Origin: Asterochloris sp. CNOR1
Lineage: Eukaryota; Chlorophyta; Trebouxiophyceae; Trebouxiales; Trebouxiaceae
NCBI GenBank assembly: GCA_963969365.1
Contig: OZ017755.1
Location: forward strand, 1,426,001 to 1,490,000
Reading direction: 5' to 3'
DNA length: 64,000 bases
The translations under genes were made by a program, and so were the position numbers. Under the pieces are notes generated by a model. It saw nothing but the letters and a program-made list of their open reading frames with translations. It had not been told where the DNA came from and searched no databases. Shown here piece after piece: positions 24,836 through 36,341 of this stretch (the first letter of the stretch is position 1; each line of letters opens with the position of its first letter).

Positions 24836-25340
24836 TCAGTGAGCATCGGCCATCTCAGCATCCATGTCAACAAGCTGGGCACCTGGCACCTCAGCATCCA
24901 TGTCAGTAGGCTGAGCACTGCCATGTGGCTCAGCAGTGGCCTCTGCCTGCTTGGCAGCAGCACTGCGTTGACTCTCCTTGAGAGCAGCCTCCCGTAACGC
25001 CTCCAGATCAGCCCCTGCTGCACCATCAGTGGCGTGCTCAGCCTTGACAGCAGCACTGAGCTCCTGTCCAACATCAGCCTGCTGCAGCTGATCAACAGGC
25101 CCGACGTCGACACCTTCGGCTGGCTCTCCCTTGATGCCGGTAGCTGGCTCCAGCTTGCCCTCAGGCTGCTGCTGCTGAGGCTGCTGGTCGGAGCGCTCAT
25201 CCTGTACCTCGTGGCGACTGCTGCGGCCCTTGTCTCGGCGCTCCCGGTGCTCCTTGTGGCTTCTCTTGTGGGAGTGCTCCTTCTCCCTCTTGTGACGCTT
25301 GTGCCGTTGCTCACGCCGCCTGCACCACTCATAGACAGCA
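24836..25340 (-). other. C-terminal acidic/KR-rich exon of the RS protein
   Basis: One open exon begins with KRHKREKEHSHKRSHKEHRE, a KHK/RE-rich stretch like that of SREK1 and PNISR. It then turns acidic and Gln-rich, with two short repeats of (T/V)DMDAE near the end. It marks the 3' end of the gene at 24836. Confidence 0.65.
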
Positions 25341-28300
25341 AGTGAGAATGCATCCACCCAGGAACGGCCAAGCAAAACAAAGAATGTTTTGTTGGCCTTC
25401 CTGTGGGAGCACTTCCTCTTCGCTGGCAGTGCACGCTGCCTGCAGCCTGTCAGCAGGCAGCACTGGGCCCCCATTCGTGCCTGAAGCCCACGCTTGAGGG
25501 CACGCACAGGAGCTCGTGCGTGTGCTCCTGCCGCCCATGCCACATGCAAGCAGGCTGGGGTGCATGCACTCATCTAGGCTCTGCTGTGGCCAGGCAGGCT
25601 TCATCTAGTGTGGGTCTGTGCCTGCACTGCCTGTACCTCATGCAGCACAGCAGCAACTGCAAGGCAGCTGCAGCACCTCAGATCAGTGGCAACCACAGCC
25701 AGCGCAAGGTCTGCGGGGAAAGTAAGTGACCCTGCAAGACTTGATGAGGCCGCTGCCGCTCCACATCGTGCAGCCCCTGGTCTGACCCCATGCAGGCAGA
25801 CATGTCACACATGAGGAGGCCCACCTTTCTGGGCTGTCCTCACGCGGCCGCGCGCCATCTGCCTCCTGCACAGGCTTGCTGGGGGCAGGAACATCTGCAG
25901 CTGCCTCGACGACGGTGGCTGGAGACAGCCGCCCCTCCTCCGCCAGAGCCTCAGCAGCAGCAGAAGGCCCAGCCTGCGCAGCAGCACGCTGTCGTATATG
26001 AGGCACGTCAAAGCAATGCACAGCAGTCAGCCCTGTGCTGACAGTCAGCTGCTGTTTCTCCGCCAGAGTTGCAGAAGACCCAAATGCACAGCAGAACCCT
26101 CAGGGACTGCTATTGCTGCCTGCTACCCAAGGTCTTGCCCGACCCCGCCTTGCAGGCAAAGCACCTGAACCCTGCCAGTCAGACGGACTGGCTCTTGAAC
26201 CCTGGCGATGGAAACAGGTTGGCAGCGCTCTGGATCTGGGCCGGGCTGCCCAGCGTAGAGCAGAGCACTCAACCCCCCTTCCTGTCAGCTGCATGCAGCG
26301 ATCTTCTGGCCGCCCTTCAGTTGAGCAGGCGGCCCCCAGTCAGCACGTGGAAGCACAGCATGCCAGTGCTCTCAGCTCATGGCTTCAGGGCATGAGGCAC
26401 CACTGGCCCCTCCTCACACTGGCAAGGAAGCTTGATGCTTGATGGCAGCAGCCTCACGCAAACCGGTGATAGCACCCACCTCTCTGCTGCGCTTGTGGCC
26501 GCTGCGGGGCCCCCCATCACTGTCAGCAGCATCCTGCGTGCTGTCCCTGCTGCGAGCAGGCTCCCTACTGCCGCTGTTCTGCCTCTCAGCAACTCTGCTG
26601 CTGCGCGCAGGCTCCTGGCTGCCTGCCCGCCGCTGCCCATCATCCCTGCTGCGGCGATTGGGCTCTTTGCTGCCCCCGTGCCGCTGCTCATCCCCTCTGC
26701 TGCTGCCAACTGGCGCCTTGCTGCCGCTGCGCCGCCTCTCATCATCTCTGCTGCTGCGAGTGAGCTCTTTGCTGCCCCCGCGTGGCCGCTCATCACGTGT
26801 GCTATCCTTGCTGCGAGCAGGCCTTGTGCTGCCCCCCCGCGGCCGCTCATCGTCTCTGCTGCTGCGGTGGTGCCGCTCGCGATCCCTGTCTCTGTCCCGG
26901 CTGCTGTGATCGCGATCGCGGTCGGTGTGCCTATAGCATGACGATTGCACCAGTTCAGGCAGTGCAGCATGCCAAATGGACTTGCTGAGAGGGACCGCGA
27001 GGGGTAACAGCCGCTGAGTTCCATTAGCCAGATGCATGTGCAGTAGGTCTGCCGCATCTGGCACGAAGAGGGGTCAGTCTCTCCTTAGCCCCCAACAGTC
27101 AACAATCACTTCCTGTGCCATGCAAAGCGAGCACTGCTGCAGCATGTTCCCAACAGCCAAGGGTGTTTAGGGGAAGCTGCAGTGGAGCATGTGGCCCCAC
27201 TCACCGAGGTTGCCATGAGCCCTGCCCCACGCTGAGCGGAAAAGCACAAGCATGTAACGCAATCTCTTGGGGCCCAGAACAGTCTGCCAAAGATGAAGTG
27301 TGTCACTGCAATAACAGCACAGGATGCACTTACCAGGTCCGCTGTGCTGTGCCCTGTGCAGAGCAGCAGTGCATGGCCCCACTCTGGTACGAGTAGCAGA
27401 GCCCTCTGTGAGAGCCTGGGCGGATGCTGCCCACAGGAGTACTCACCGGCTCCTGCGGCTGCGCTCTCTTTCTCGCAGCTCCTGCTCCCTGAGATACTCT
27501 CTACGCTCGCGATCACGGCGAGCCATCTCACGTTCATACCTGCAAGAGGCCACAGCACTGCTTGAGGGAGCTGTGCAGTGCATCAGGTAATCAGTCCGCT
27601 CGCTTGTCCGCAGGCGTTGCTATGTAGCTGACCAATGTACTTTCCTCACAATCAGTGGACAACAGCAGAGCTGTCCAGAAGCACCCGGCATCCACCAGAA
27701 AACCAGTTAACATTGGACAACAGCAAAGGTGTCCAGAAGTAGCCAATAATCACCAAAAGCAGCCTGAAACTACCCCAGCCATTGGATGGCTGCAGTGCGC
27801 TCTTTCCCATCCCAGCGCCTCTCTAGGCTACACTGCAGTTCTTATCCCAATGCTTGCAATGCAGATGAGCTAGCAGAGCAAGGTTGGTGGATGGCAGTGC
27901 CTGGGAGCTCCAGGCAAGATCCAAATGCATGCACAGCAAAGCTGCACAATGTTTGCACCTCGCGGTTCTAGGGCGCCTCTCCTTTCTCAGCGCGGGCTGG
28001 ACAGACCAGACCCAAATGCAGGCACAGGCAGCTTTGACCAAAGACTCAGGCAAAAGTCACACCAGGCTGGGCCTGCTGCCTTACACCAGGCTAAGCACTG
28101 CAGTTGTTGACAACATGTAAGCAGACACATGGCCTTTCAGGAGTACCCAGGCTTTACCTCTCCCGCTCTCGGCGCCTCTCCTCTGCTCTGCGCTCCTCAC
28201 GCTCAATCTCCTTGCGGCGCTCAAAGTCACGCCTGCAGGGTGTGCACAGCCGTTGTGCTTGCTTCCAGAGCTTGACCCCGCACAAACAGAGCAGTGTGCA

Positions 28301-31300
28301 TGGCATCAATGCTGGTCAGGCTGCGCCTTTGGGGCCAGCTAGTGCTGACCAGCATGCAGAGCTGCGCTAACCAAAAGGAAGGGCAGCCCTGCCTGCAACC
28401 ACCGTCAGATAACTGCTTATCTGTCACGCAGGCAGTCTTCCCTCCCTGAACCCCCATTCCCCTGCCCTGCAGATGCATGCTCGGCACTGCATTCTCGAGA
28501 AGATGTTGGCCACACACCTGCGCTCTTCCTCTCTGCGCCTGCTTCTCTCGCGCGAGTCATCCCTGCGCCGCCGCCTGCAGAAGCCAATTCACAGCGTCAG
28601 CACGCGGCATTGCTTGCTGTCCACAGACGTGTACAGGCCTCTCACAGCAGCAGCCCTTCTGACAGCAATGGCACTGTGGCACGCCCAAATCCTTTGTGAC
28701 ATTCCAGGAGAAGCTGCTGCAGAGGCTTCCTGATCCCACCTGTTGGCATTTTGGCGCCTGCTGCATGCTGCTGCAAAAGCCAGATGTCAAGTGCAAGTGC
28801 CTGCTGGCAACGCTCGTTGCGTTTGCTATTTTGAGCTGTGCTGCAGGCAAAGCATGCAACAGGGATGCACCTGTCAGCACTCCTGCTCCTGCTGCGACGC
28901 CTGTCCCGCCCAGGGCTGCGGGTGCGGGCGCGCTGCTGGGCAGCAGCAGCCGCTGCACCCATGGGCAGCCCCAGCTTCTTGCTCAATGCAGCAGCAGCAG
29001 CCATGGCGGCTGCCTTTTGAGACGCAGAGTTGTTGCCAACTGTGGAGGCCACAGGGGCGGCCCCAGCCCTCTGCATTGCCTTCAGCTGCGCCAACTGCAA
29101 ACACGAATAGCCATGTATTTAAAGGAATCTTAAGCAGGACGGCACTCTTGCTAAGCGCCTTTGAGGTGCAGCCATTCTCAATCAATCAGGCTGCAGGGCA
29201 TACAGGATGCATGGCTGCACCCCAATGCAATCGTTGAGCACCCGCACCGCAAATGCCACCTGGCAACCTGCAGCCTTGATGACACCCTGTCTGCACGACT
29301 GAATGCTGCCTGCGCCTAAATGGCTGCAAAGCATAAGGTCAAAAGTGTATAGGGCCGACTTGGTGTGCAGAAGCCCTCTAGGGCATAATTTGGCTGCAGG
29401 CCCTAAGCTGTGTCCGGACAGTGCCCAGCATGATGACAACAGGCTCACTGCATGCACTGGCAAGCGGCTTGCCTGCTCTGCTGCCTGCGACGCCTGCTCC
29501 TGCATGGCCCGAATGGCGTCCAGCTGCTGCTGGTGAGCCATGGCCATGGGGTCAGATCCCTTAGGCGCCTCTGCAGCAGCCTTGGCAGCAGGCTCCACCA
29601 CCAGACGGTAGTCTGCCAGGGGGGTGTTGTGCATCTCCCTGCCTGCCTCAGCCTCCTGCAGGCAGGGAGTGGTGCAGGCGTCAGGCAACACCAGACAGCC
29701 GGTCCTAGGCACGTTGTGCTTCTCCCTACCCGATTCAGCTTGCTACAGAACTGCCAGGGGCTGGCAAGCATTATCAAGCATGGTGCCTGGCCAAGTGAAG
29801 CAAACAATTAGACGAGCTACTGGTGCAGTCTCAGACCCAATGCAGTCGCAATGGCAGCAGACAGGCATATATTGATAGAATGTTGCGATACTGGAATACA
29901 GGAATGTGCACAGCTGCCACCACCAGCCTGGTCACCGCGCCTGGCATGCTGTGCATCCAGCACCGGCAAAACTGCTTAGGAGTGTGCTTACCCCTGGCAT
30001 GCTGTACTCCACGAAGCAGAAGCGATTGCCTCCCACCATGCGGCAACTCCTGATGGTTCCACAGAATCCAAACAGCTGTTTGATCTGCGGGAGCACAGGT
30101 CTGCTAATCAAGGCTGCTCACGACAGGTGGCAGAATCATGGACAACAGCGATTTGGTCACCGCAGGAGGCCACCAAGCTATTAGCTTCCAATGCGCATGC
30201 CTGAGCAGACTGTACACCAACAGCCCAGCGCAGAAAGCTCTGCTGGGATGCAGGAGCACCACAAGCAGGGTCAAACTGTGCAGCAGTCACAACACCACAC
30301 ACAATGCTGAAGGCACAAGTACAGACACAAGAGGTCCACCTGCTCTGCCGAGATCAAGGGGTTGACATTGCCAACAAGTAGGGTCTTCTCCAACACCTTC
30401 TCGTCTAGGGGAAACATCACCCCGGCTGCAGCAGCCTGCGCCCCCTGCACACAGCTTGGTTGCGGTCAACACTGCCTGAGTGAACAGCTGCTGTGTGTGC
30501 CCCAATTTGAAGGCATGCATGGTACCACAAATGCAGGCCAACAGGTTCATTATGCAGACATGGCTGAGCTGTCAGGTGCCGGAAGGGCCAGCTCAGCTGG
30601 CAGAGGCAGGCGCAAGGTAGCACACAGAGGCGGCTGTGGCGGCACACCAAGGGACAGGGCCTGCCCAGAGCTTTGGCGTCACAAGAAGGTTCCGCAGGAA
30701 GCTCCAGTCACACGGCGCTCTGTGGCGGCTCATAGCAGCCAGGAGAAGGTAGGCAACCTGCATAAAAGGCCACGCCACCCCCTTGTGGTGGAGCCACCAC
30801 ACATTCATGAGGTGGCCAAGCCAGGGCTTACCCAGCAGCAGGCACCCACCTGGCACTGCAACGAGAGGCAGCTGCGCACAGCAGGTCACCTGTGCCTCAC
30901 CTGTAGCCCCGACGCATGGTGCATGGTGATGCCCTGCTGGTGTCGCAGTCAAACAGGGCACAACTTTGTAAGCTGTAGGTGAGCTGTGGCACTGCTGGCT
31001 CACCAGTGGCTCAGTACTGGGCTCATGAACCTGAGGGCCAGGGGGCCCGCCATTGACTGCAGCAGCCGCTTTGGCGGCAGCTGCCTTCTGGCGCCGGGTT
31101 GGGGACAGGCTGGGCGAGGCGTTGCCCCTCTCTGGCGAGCCCGTCGGAGCGCTGAAGAACACAGGAAATGGGTTTCCACCAATGGGGCTGCCGTCTATCT
31201 CGATGGACAGCTAAGGGCAGCAGTCACACGTGTCAGAATAGGGATTTAGCGGCAGCACCATGTGTCTGAGAGTGCAATCATGCATGATAGCAGCAGGGAG

Positions 31301-33049
31301 CCACTTAGAATGGTAGCAGCGCAGCAGCAGATAGCTAATGCTGGGGTGATGTGACAGGGAGGATCTGCGCCCTGCCATGGCCTGGAAGGCACCAAACAGC
31401 AGGACTCAGACCTCAGCAGGCGTGACTACGTAACTCATGTCAAGGGCAGGCTTGCAGGGTGCTAGAAGGCAACTGCTTAGGGGGCATGCATGGAAGCAAG
31501 TAACAGCTGCACACGGTCACACTGCTGCTTGCCCCACACCCATGCACAAGGCAGCCTGGCTGCACTGCCTCAGGCGCAAGGACATGCAAAGGCACCATAG
31601 GGCAATGCCCACAATCTGTGCCTCACACGTGCAAAATCAGCACTTTGCCTGGAAACATCAGGTGGTGGTGGCAGGGATGAGAGCTGCCCTTTACTCAGTA
31701 AGCCGCCTCAGAAGCTTGAATGGTAGGAGCTGCTAAGATGATAACCTTATAGTACCCATGTTGCTGGCACACTACTTGATAGTGGATGTGTCCCAGCGCA
31801 AGCATGCACCGTGCACTATGCAGCTTGGTCACTGCAAACACCGCTCCCTGCAAACAGGAACAAGCCACTAGGCACATGGGCAAACCACCCTGCCCCCATG
31901 TGCTGGGATGCATCAGACCTCCCCCAGCGCTGACATGGCCAGGTGGGTAAGACCTCCATGCATTCTTGCATTGCTGACTGCCACACAGCACCTCATGGCC
32001 CTGCACTCCTGACTGCCCCACTGCACAGGAATGCTGGTCTTTCATCTCACCTCGTAGTTCCCCTTGTCGCTGACGCGGTACTTGATGGTGTAAGTCCCAT
32101 CCTCATTATCGACAGTGGTGCCTTCACCAGTGCCCAGGGCATTTCTCATGGGCCGGACCTCCAGCAATACTTCTGCCCCACCCTCACGCTGCTTCTTGCC
32201 TCTGGAGTCGCAGCCCTGCAGCAGCAGCAGTCAGCAATGGCGCCAGCAAGAATGACTGCAATGGGACACCCTTCACGCTGCTTGTTGCCGTTGGATCTGC
32301 AGTTCTGCAGCAGCACCAGACTGAGCAGGTCTCTGACTTGAACTCTCTTTCGCATCACCACTGGCTCAAACATGTACATTGCCACTGCATGGGGCGGAAT
32401 GTGGAAGCTGCCTTCAAGCGGTCTTGGCTGCTGACTGGCAGCCCTGCTGTAAGTAGCTCTGAGGCAGGATAGAGGAAGCAGCGGTGCACATGAGGCTGGT
32501 CTCTGACTTGTTGCCCAGATTGCAGGCTCTGTTGCAGCACCAGCTCGACCACACCCTGCCTCAACAGGTTAGAGGACAGCAGCCGCACCTGAATGGTGAT
32601 GGTCTCTGACTTGCCAGCCGTGCCACCAATCAAGCCATGCCCCATGGTGAGGCACCTTTCTGGGTCGATGGGCCCAGGGGGCAGCAGGTCCTCCTCGTCC
32701 TCAGTGTCTGCAGAGCGGACAAGGCTAGCACTGTTGAGGCCTGCTGCTGTGACACTGAAAGCAGTGCCCCTCCCTTGCTTGAGACCAGACTGTTGCGAGG
32801 TGGTGCAGACATGGCGCTCCTGAAGAACTTGGTTGATTTAACTGGTTGAGATCAGTGCACATGCCAGGGGCGCTTGCAGCTGTGGCAGCGTATGCAGCAC
32901 ACTTGACTGAGGCAGGTACCTGATTCTGAGTCAGTGCCAAAGGGATCAGCTGGAGGCTGCGTCGACAGTGCCAGCTCCAGGCCTGGTGGCGGGGGCCCCA
33001 TACGGCTTGCATGCTCAGGATCAGACATCCATGCTGGACGCTCAGCCAT
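24836..33049 (-). CDS. Filamin-repeat, RRM and RS-rich RNA-binding protein
   Basis: Starts at 33049 (MAERPAWMSDPEHASRMGPP). Exons near 32566-32712 (CLTMGHGLIGGTAGKSETIT), 32060-32230 (GTTVDNEDGTYTIKYRVSDK) and 31040-31210 (IDGSPIGGNPFPVFFS) together form one filamin/ABP280 immunoglobulin-like repeat. After an Ala-rich linker come the RRM halves: RNP2-like KTLLVGNVNPLISAEQ (about 30340-30450) and RNP1 GGNRFCFVEYSMPG (about 29995-30090). Then an Ala/Gln-rich helix (28860-29715), RRRDDSRERSRRREEER and RREFERRKE-type charged exons (27440-28590), a degenerate RS/SRDDER repeat (26440-26930) and an acidic tail ending MDAEMADAH. The RRM resembles SREK1-type splicing regulators; the likely role is nuclear pre-mRNA splicing. 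A filamin repeat joined to an RRM-RS protein is, from memory, also annotated in a plant protein (At3g23900 type). Two separate genes cannot be fully excluded, but no stop, spacer or new start is evident between the parts. Confidence 0.75.
25936..26100 (-). repeat. Exon-edge duplication in the RS gene
   Basis: Positions 25936-25990 and 26058-26100 share CTCCGCCAGAG followed by CAG-rich and AAGACCCA/AAGGCCCA sequence. The copy nearer 26060 lies in the intron. Confidence 0.55.
26440..26930 (-). repeat. Degenerate RS/RD-rich protein repeat, about 16-17 residues
   Basis: The exon encodes about nine loosely similar units of the form SRDDERxxGGSKEP, for example SSRDDERPRGGSTRPA, SSRDDERRRSGSKAPV and RSRDDGQRRAGSQEPA. 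It follows an RDRDRE-type alternating block. Such RS/RD tracts are phosphorylated and drive splicing-factor contacts. Unit length varies slightly, which fits slippage within coding DNA. Confidence 0.7.
27655..27759. repeat. Tandem duplication in an intron (46 bp, period 59)
   Basis: Positions 27655-27700 and 27714-27759 share GGACAACAGCA and TGTCCAGAAG with matched spacing. Neither copy is coding, so this case shows that the duplications are not confined to splice borders. Confidence 0.75.
29624..29750 (-). repeat. Duplication of an RS-gene exon start
   Basis: Positions 29624-29660 and 29713-29750 align: GTTGTGC, TCTCCCT, TCAGC and a CTGCAG or CTACAG acceptor equivalent when read on the minus strand. 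The lower-coordinate copy belongs to the exon reading GREMHNTPLADYRLV. Confidence 0.6.
32178..32317 (-). repeat. Duplication of a filamin-repeat exon start (52 bp)
   Basis: Positions 32178-32229 and 32266-32317 align over about 52 bp (CACGCTGCTT and CTGCAGCAGCA shared). The first is the start of the exon GCDSRGKKQREGG; the second is an intronic copy with its own acceptor. Confidence 0.75.
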
Positions 33050-33335
33050 GCCTCCAGCTGTGTGTGTAGAGTTGAGTGGGTCCCCGTGAGGCTCCCCTTG
33101 GGCTACCTTGCTCAGTGTTCCTGCTGCTGATCAGCAGGCCCGAGCGCAGAGGCCACAGGTGGGTATTGCAGCCGAAGTGCAGAACTGCTTCTCTGTAGTG
33201 ATCTTGACCAAAGCAACGCTGCAAGAGGAGTCAGCCCTGGGCAGGTGATGGTGCAAATGCTCAGGTGGTTTCAGAGCTGCAGCTCCTCGGAGCAACCGGA
33301 CTCCATCAGCGCTGAGCATGCGCTGATATTCTGGA
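33050..33335. promoter_or_regulatory. Divergent promoter region (286 bp)
   Basis: It lies between the start codons of the filamin-RRM gene (minus) and the wax synthase gene (plus). Both core promoters must lie here. No TATA box stands out. Confidence 0.5.
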
Positions 33336-35760
33336 ATGACACTGTTGGCTCATCTGACCTGGCAGGCCAAACTGTTACTGCTGTCAGGACAGGTCGCCCT
33401 GGCAGCACTCTACTTAAGCTATGTGGTCTGTCCACGTGCTGTTGGCCTGCCAAGGCTGTTGGCTGGGGTCCCACTGATCTGCCTGCACCTGCTATGGCCC
33501 TTCATCTTTGATCCAGTGGATGAGGTTGTGCTGCGTGGCTTGACACCCTTTCTCTTCGCATGGCTGGCAACCTTCAAGGTCAGCACACAGCTCTGCACTG
33601 CCTGTTGAGCTGTCGCTGGTGCTCACAGCTGCCCTGTCAGCTTCCCGCCATGCCAACTGTCTCTGCTGCTGCACAGGTCCTGGCATTAGCTCTCAATCGC
33701 GGCTCTCTGTGCAGACAGCGCAGCTTTGTCCAGATTGCAGTGCTTTACATCCTGCCTATCACGCCGATCGATGAAATCCAAGGTAAGGGATGCCAGCCCC
33801 AAACTTCCCAGCACATGTGTGTGTGGTTCAGTGACCACAGGACTATTGCAGAGCGGCCATGCGGCCGAGGCTTTTCAAGCAAGATGCCTTATGTCTTCCC
33901 TGCAGCATCCTTTGCTGAGGCTGTCCATTGTTCCACTACACTGCAGCTGCCCCAAAGACTGGCAAGCAGCCGGCGACCCCTATGCCGCGGGTGCAGTCGA
34001 CAGGGCGCCTGAGCGACCCTGGCGGCACATGGACCCAGCTGGCACTCAGGCCAGTCTCTGCTGGGCTGGCTGCTATTCCACTCCTCTTGCCTGCGTTTGT
34101 GGCCAAACTACGCCTTAGCCTGAACCAAAGCGCCATGCCAGCTTCCGTGTGCTCTGCAAGCATTCATCTCCAGCCTTGGTGACACGTAGCAGATGTGCAA
34201 TGGCCTCCTTCAAGTCCATAACTGGATAGTCGTGGCTAGCTGCCCTGATGCATTTTCCGAACCCTTCTTCTGCAAGTGACACTTGCACTAGTCTGCGATT
34301 TGCGTGCAAAGCATGCAGGCATCCTGCCCTGTTCAGGTCCATCACCAAGTTCGTGGGACTAGTGTTCCTGACGCACTGCCTGGTGACCTATGAGGAGATG
34401 CCGCAACTGGTGAAAGAGCTCATGTATGGTGAGTCACTCTTTGCATGTCTTGGCTGGTCTGGTCTCTGGCCTGAAGGTGACCCTCCCTGGCTCTGACACA
34501 GCGTGGTGTTGGAGAACTAGGCTGCTCATGCACTCTGCAGCTCAGACATTGACTGAAGCCACCCTTTGCTGTGCTGTCTCTTTGCCTAGTGTCACCAGAC
34601 TTGCCTGGGGCGAGGATGATCTTTGTGCATGCCTGCAGCCCTGCCACTTTCATGCCCTACACCATCCCCGCTCTGTGCTGGCTGCTGCCTGCCTGCTGGG
34701 CTTCCTGACACAGTCAGCAACCACCCCATTGGGCGCTTTGGCAGCATCCCTCGATGCAGGGCTTCCATTGTGCCTGCCTGCAGCTGTGGCGCTCTACTGC
34801 CTGCTGGGCTGCCTGATGGACTTCCCCGCCACGGTGGCCATCAGCACCACAGGGCTGGCCATCTCCCCCCACTTCGACCAGCCCTATGCCTCTGAGTCCA
34901 TGGCCAGCTTCTGGGGCAGGCGCTGGAATGTGGCCACCAGCAACACCCTTAGGAGCCTGATCTATGACCCCATTTATGAAGGTGGGGCGAATCACCTTAC
35001 CCGCAGGGAATGCTTGTAGCGTTAGACTCTTCTTTGGAGCAGGCAGGAGGTTGATGTCCTGCAGGGCAGCACAAGTAGGGGCCTGGACCAGCTGCCATCC
35101 CGCCTGCCAAGCCTTGCTATTCTACTGGTGCCGGCAGATTGTGCCTGCCAAACTGCTGGAGATGAGTCCTCCTATACATATGGCTGCAGGTCAGACTGCT
35201 GGTGTGGCAGATGTGTGTCCCTGTGCTGCAGGCAGGCTGGTACGCAGCAGCAGGGCCGCTAATGCCTACAGCCCCATCCGGCGCGCTGTGGGCCTGTGTG
35301 CCTGCTTCATTGTCAGCGGTATGGTCCATGAGTTGATATACTGGTGAGGCTGGAGCACCCTCAGGCTGCCTTGCTGCATGAAACACCCCTTGGCTGCTGA
35401 GTGTGTCGCTCCCCTGCAATTGTGAAAGGTGTGTGAAGTTGCACAGTCCCACTCCTGACTGAGGTGGCCACCTTGCCCTGCAGGTATCTGATGGGGTTTG
35501 TCACAGGAAAGTGGCAGATTTTTTTCACAATGCAGGGCCCTGCCGTTGTTCTGGAGACTGCTGTGCGGAAGTGGCTGAAGGCAAGGTGTCTGCCCATTCC
35601 GAAGCTGCTTTCTGTGCCGTTCACGCTGAGCCTGCTGCTGTGCATGGGGCATTTCTTTTTCTTCCCACCCTGCACTGAGACCCCACTGTCTGCACGTGTA
35701 CTCAACAACCTTCAGACCAGTTTCCAGAATCTTGCTGCCCTGCTTTCCTTGTCCGCTTGA
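33336..35760 (+). CDS. Plant-type wax synthase / MBOAT-like acyltransferase
   Basis: Exons: 33336-33578, 33678-33781, about 33905-34130, 34336-34430, about 34650-34982, about 35232-35345 and 35483-35760 (TGA). The protein is almost entirely membrane helices. Diagnostic wax-synthase signatures are FDQPYASESMASFWGRRWN and the following SLIYDPIYEG, then SGMVHELIYW, which holds the conserved His expected to be catalytic in MBOAT enzymes. Plant members move a fatty acyl group from acyl-CoA to a long-chain alcohol in the ER (EC 2.3.1.75); other acceptors are possible in algae. It is divergent from the upstream RRM gene and convergent with the ABC transporter gene. The start at 33336 precedes a good first helix (AKLLLLSGQVALAALYLSYV). 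The third exon is the least certain join. Confidence 0.85.
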
Positions 35761-36341
35761 GGCCCCTTGCTGAGTTGCTTTGCATGACTGCTGTTCAGAT
35801 CCCCAGCCTTGCCCCCACTCAAAGCACCCAGCGCCTTGCATTATGACAGTGTTGGTGCTGATGTGAAAGGTGCCTGCCTTTTTAAAACCTGAACTGAGGC
35901 ATGCAAAGGATCAGCTACCATCCTCATGGCCTGTGGGTCAGCAGGAGGTCCCGGGGATGCTGTGTTCAGCAAGGACAGTGGGACCGCTGACAAGGTGAAC
36001 ACACCCAAGTGAAGTGTGAAGCCCAGTCTTCAATGTCAGCCATGGGCGCATGTCTTTTTGGCTGGGCATGTAGGACTGAATAAAGGGAAGGCAGGGCATG
36101 ATTGTTGGGCACAGAGAGACACCATCTCTGCAGGACTTTGGCCGTAGACCAGGTGTTGTCTCTGCATGGGCATGCAGCTAGGGCATTGGGCTACCTGCGC
36201 AGAGCTGCAGTGCCACAAAGCTTGCTGTGTAGCATGTAATGCTGCTAGGCAGAGATCCTCATGGCTGATGTACACTGTCAAGCTCTTAGGCAATGCTGCA
36301 AGCCTCATATGGTCTAGAGGTGGGCAGGGGTTCTGAGAAAG
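35761..36341. other. Convergent intergenic spacer
   Basis: About 580 bp hold the 3' UTRs of the wax synthase and ABC transporter genes. I see no further gene. Confidence 0.5.

Noticed and set aside
26432-26941. Plus-strand Ala/Pro/Leu-rich open frame
   Set aside because: Antisense of the RS-rich exon; RS codons read backwards give Ala/Leu/Ser runs.
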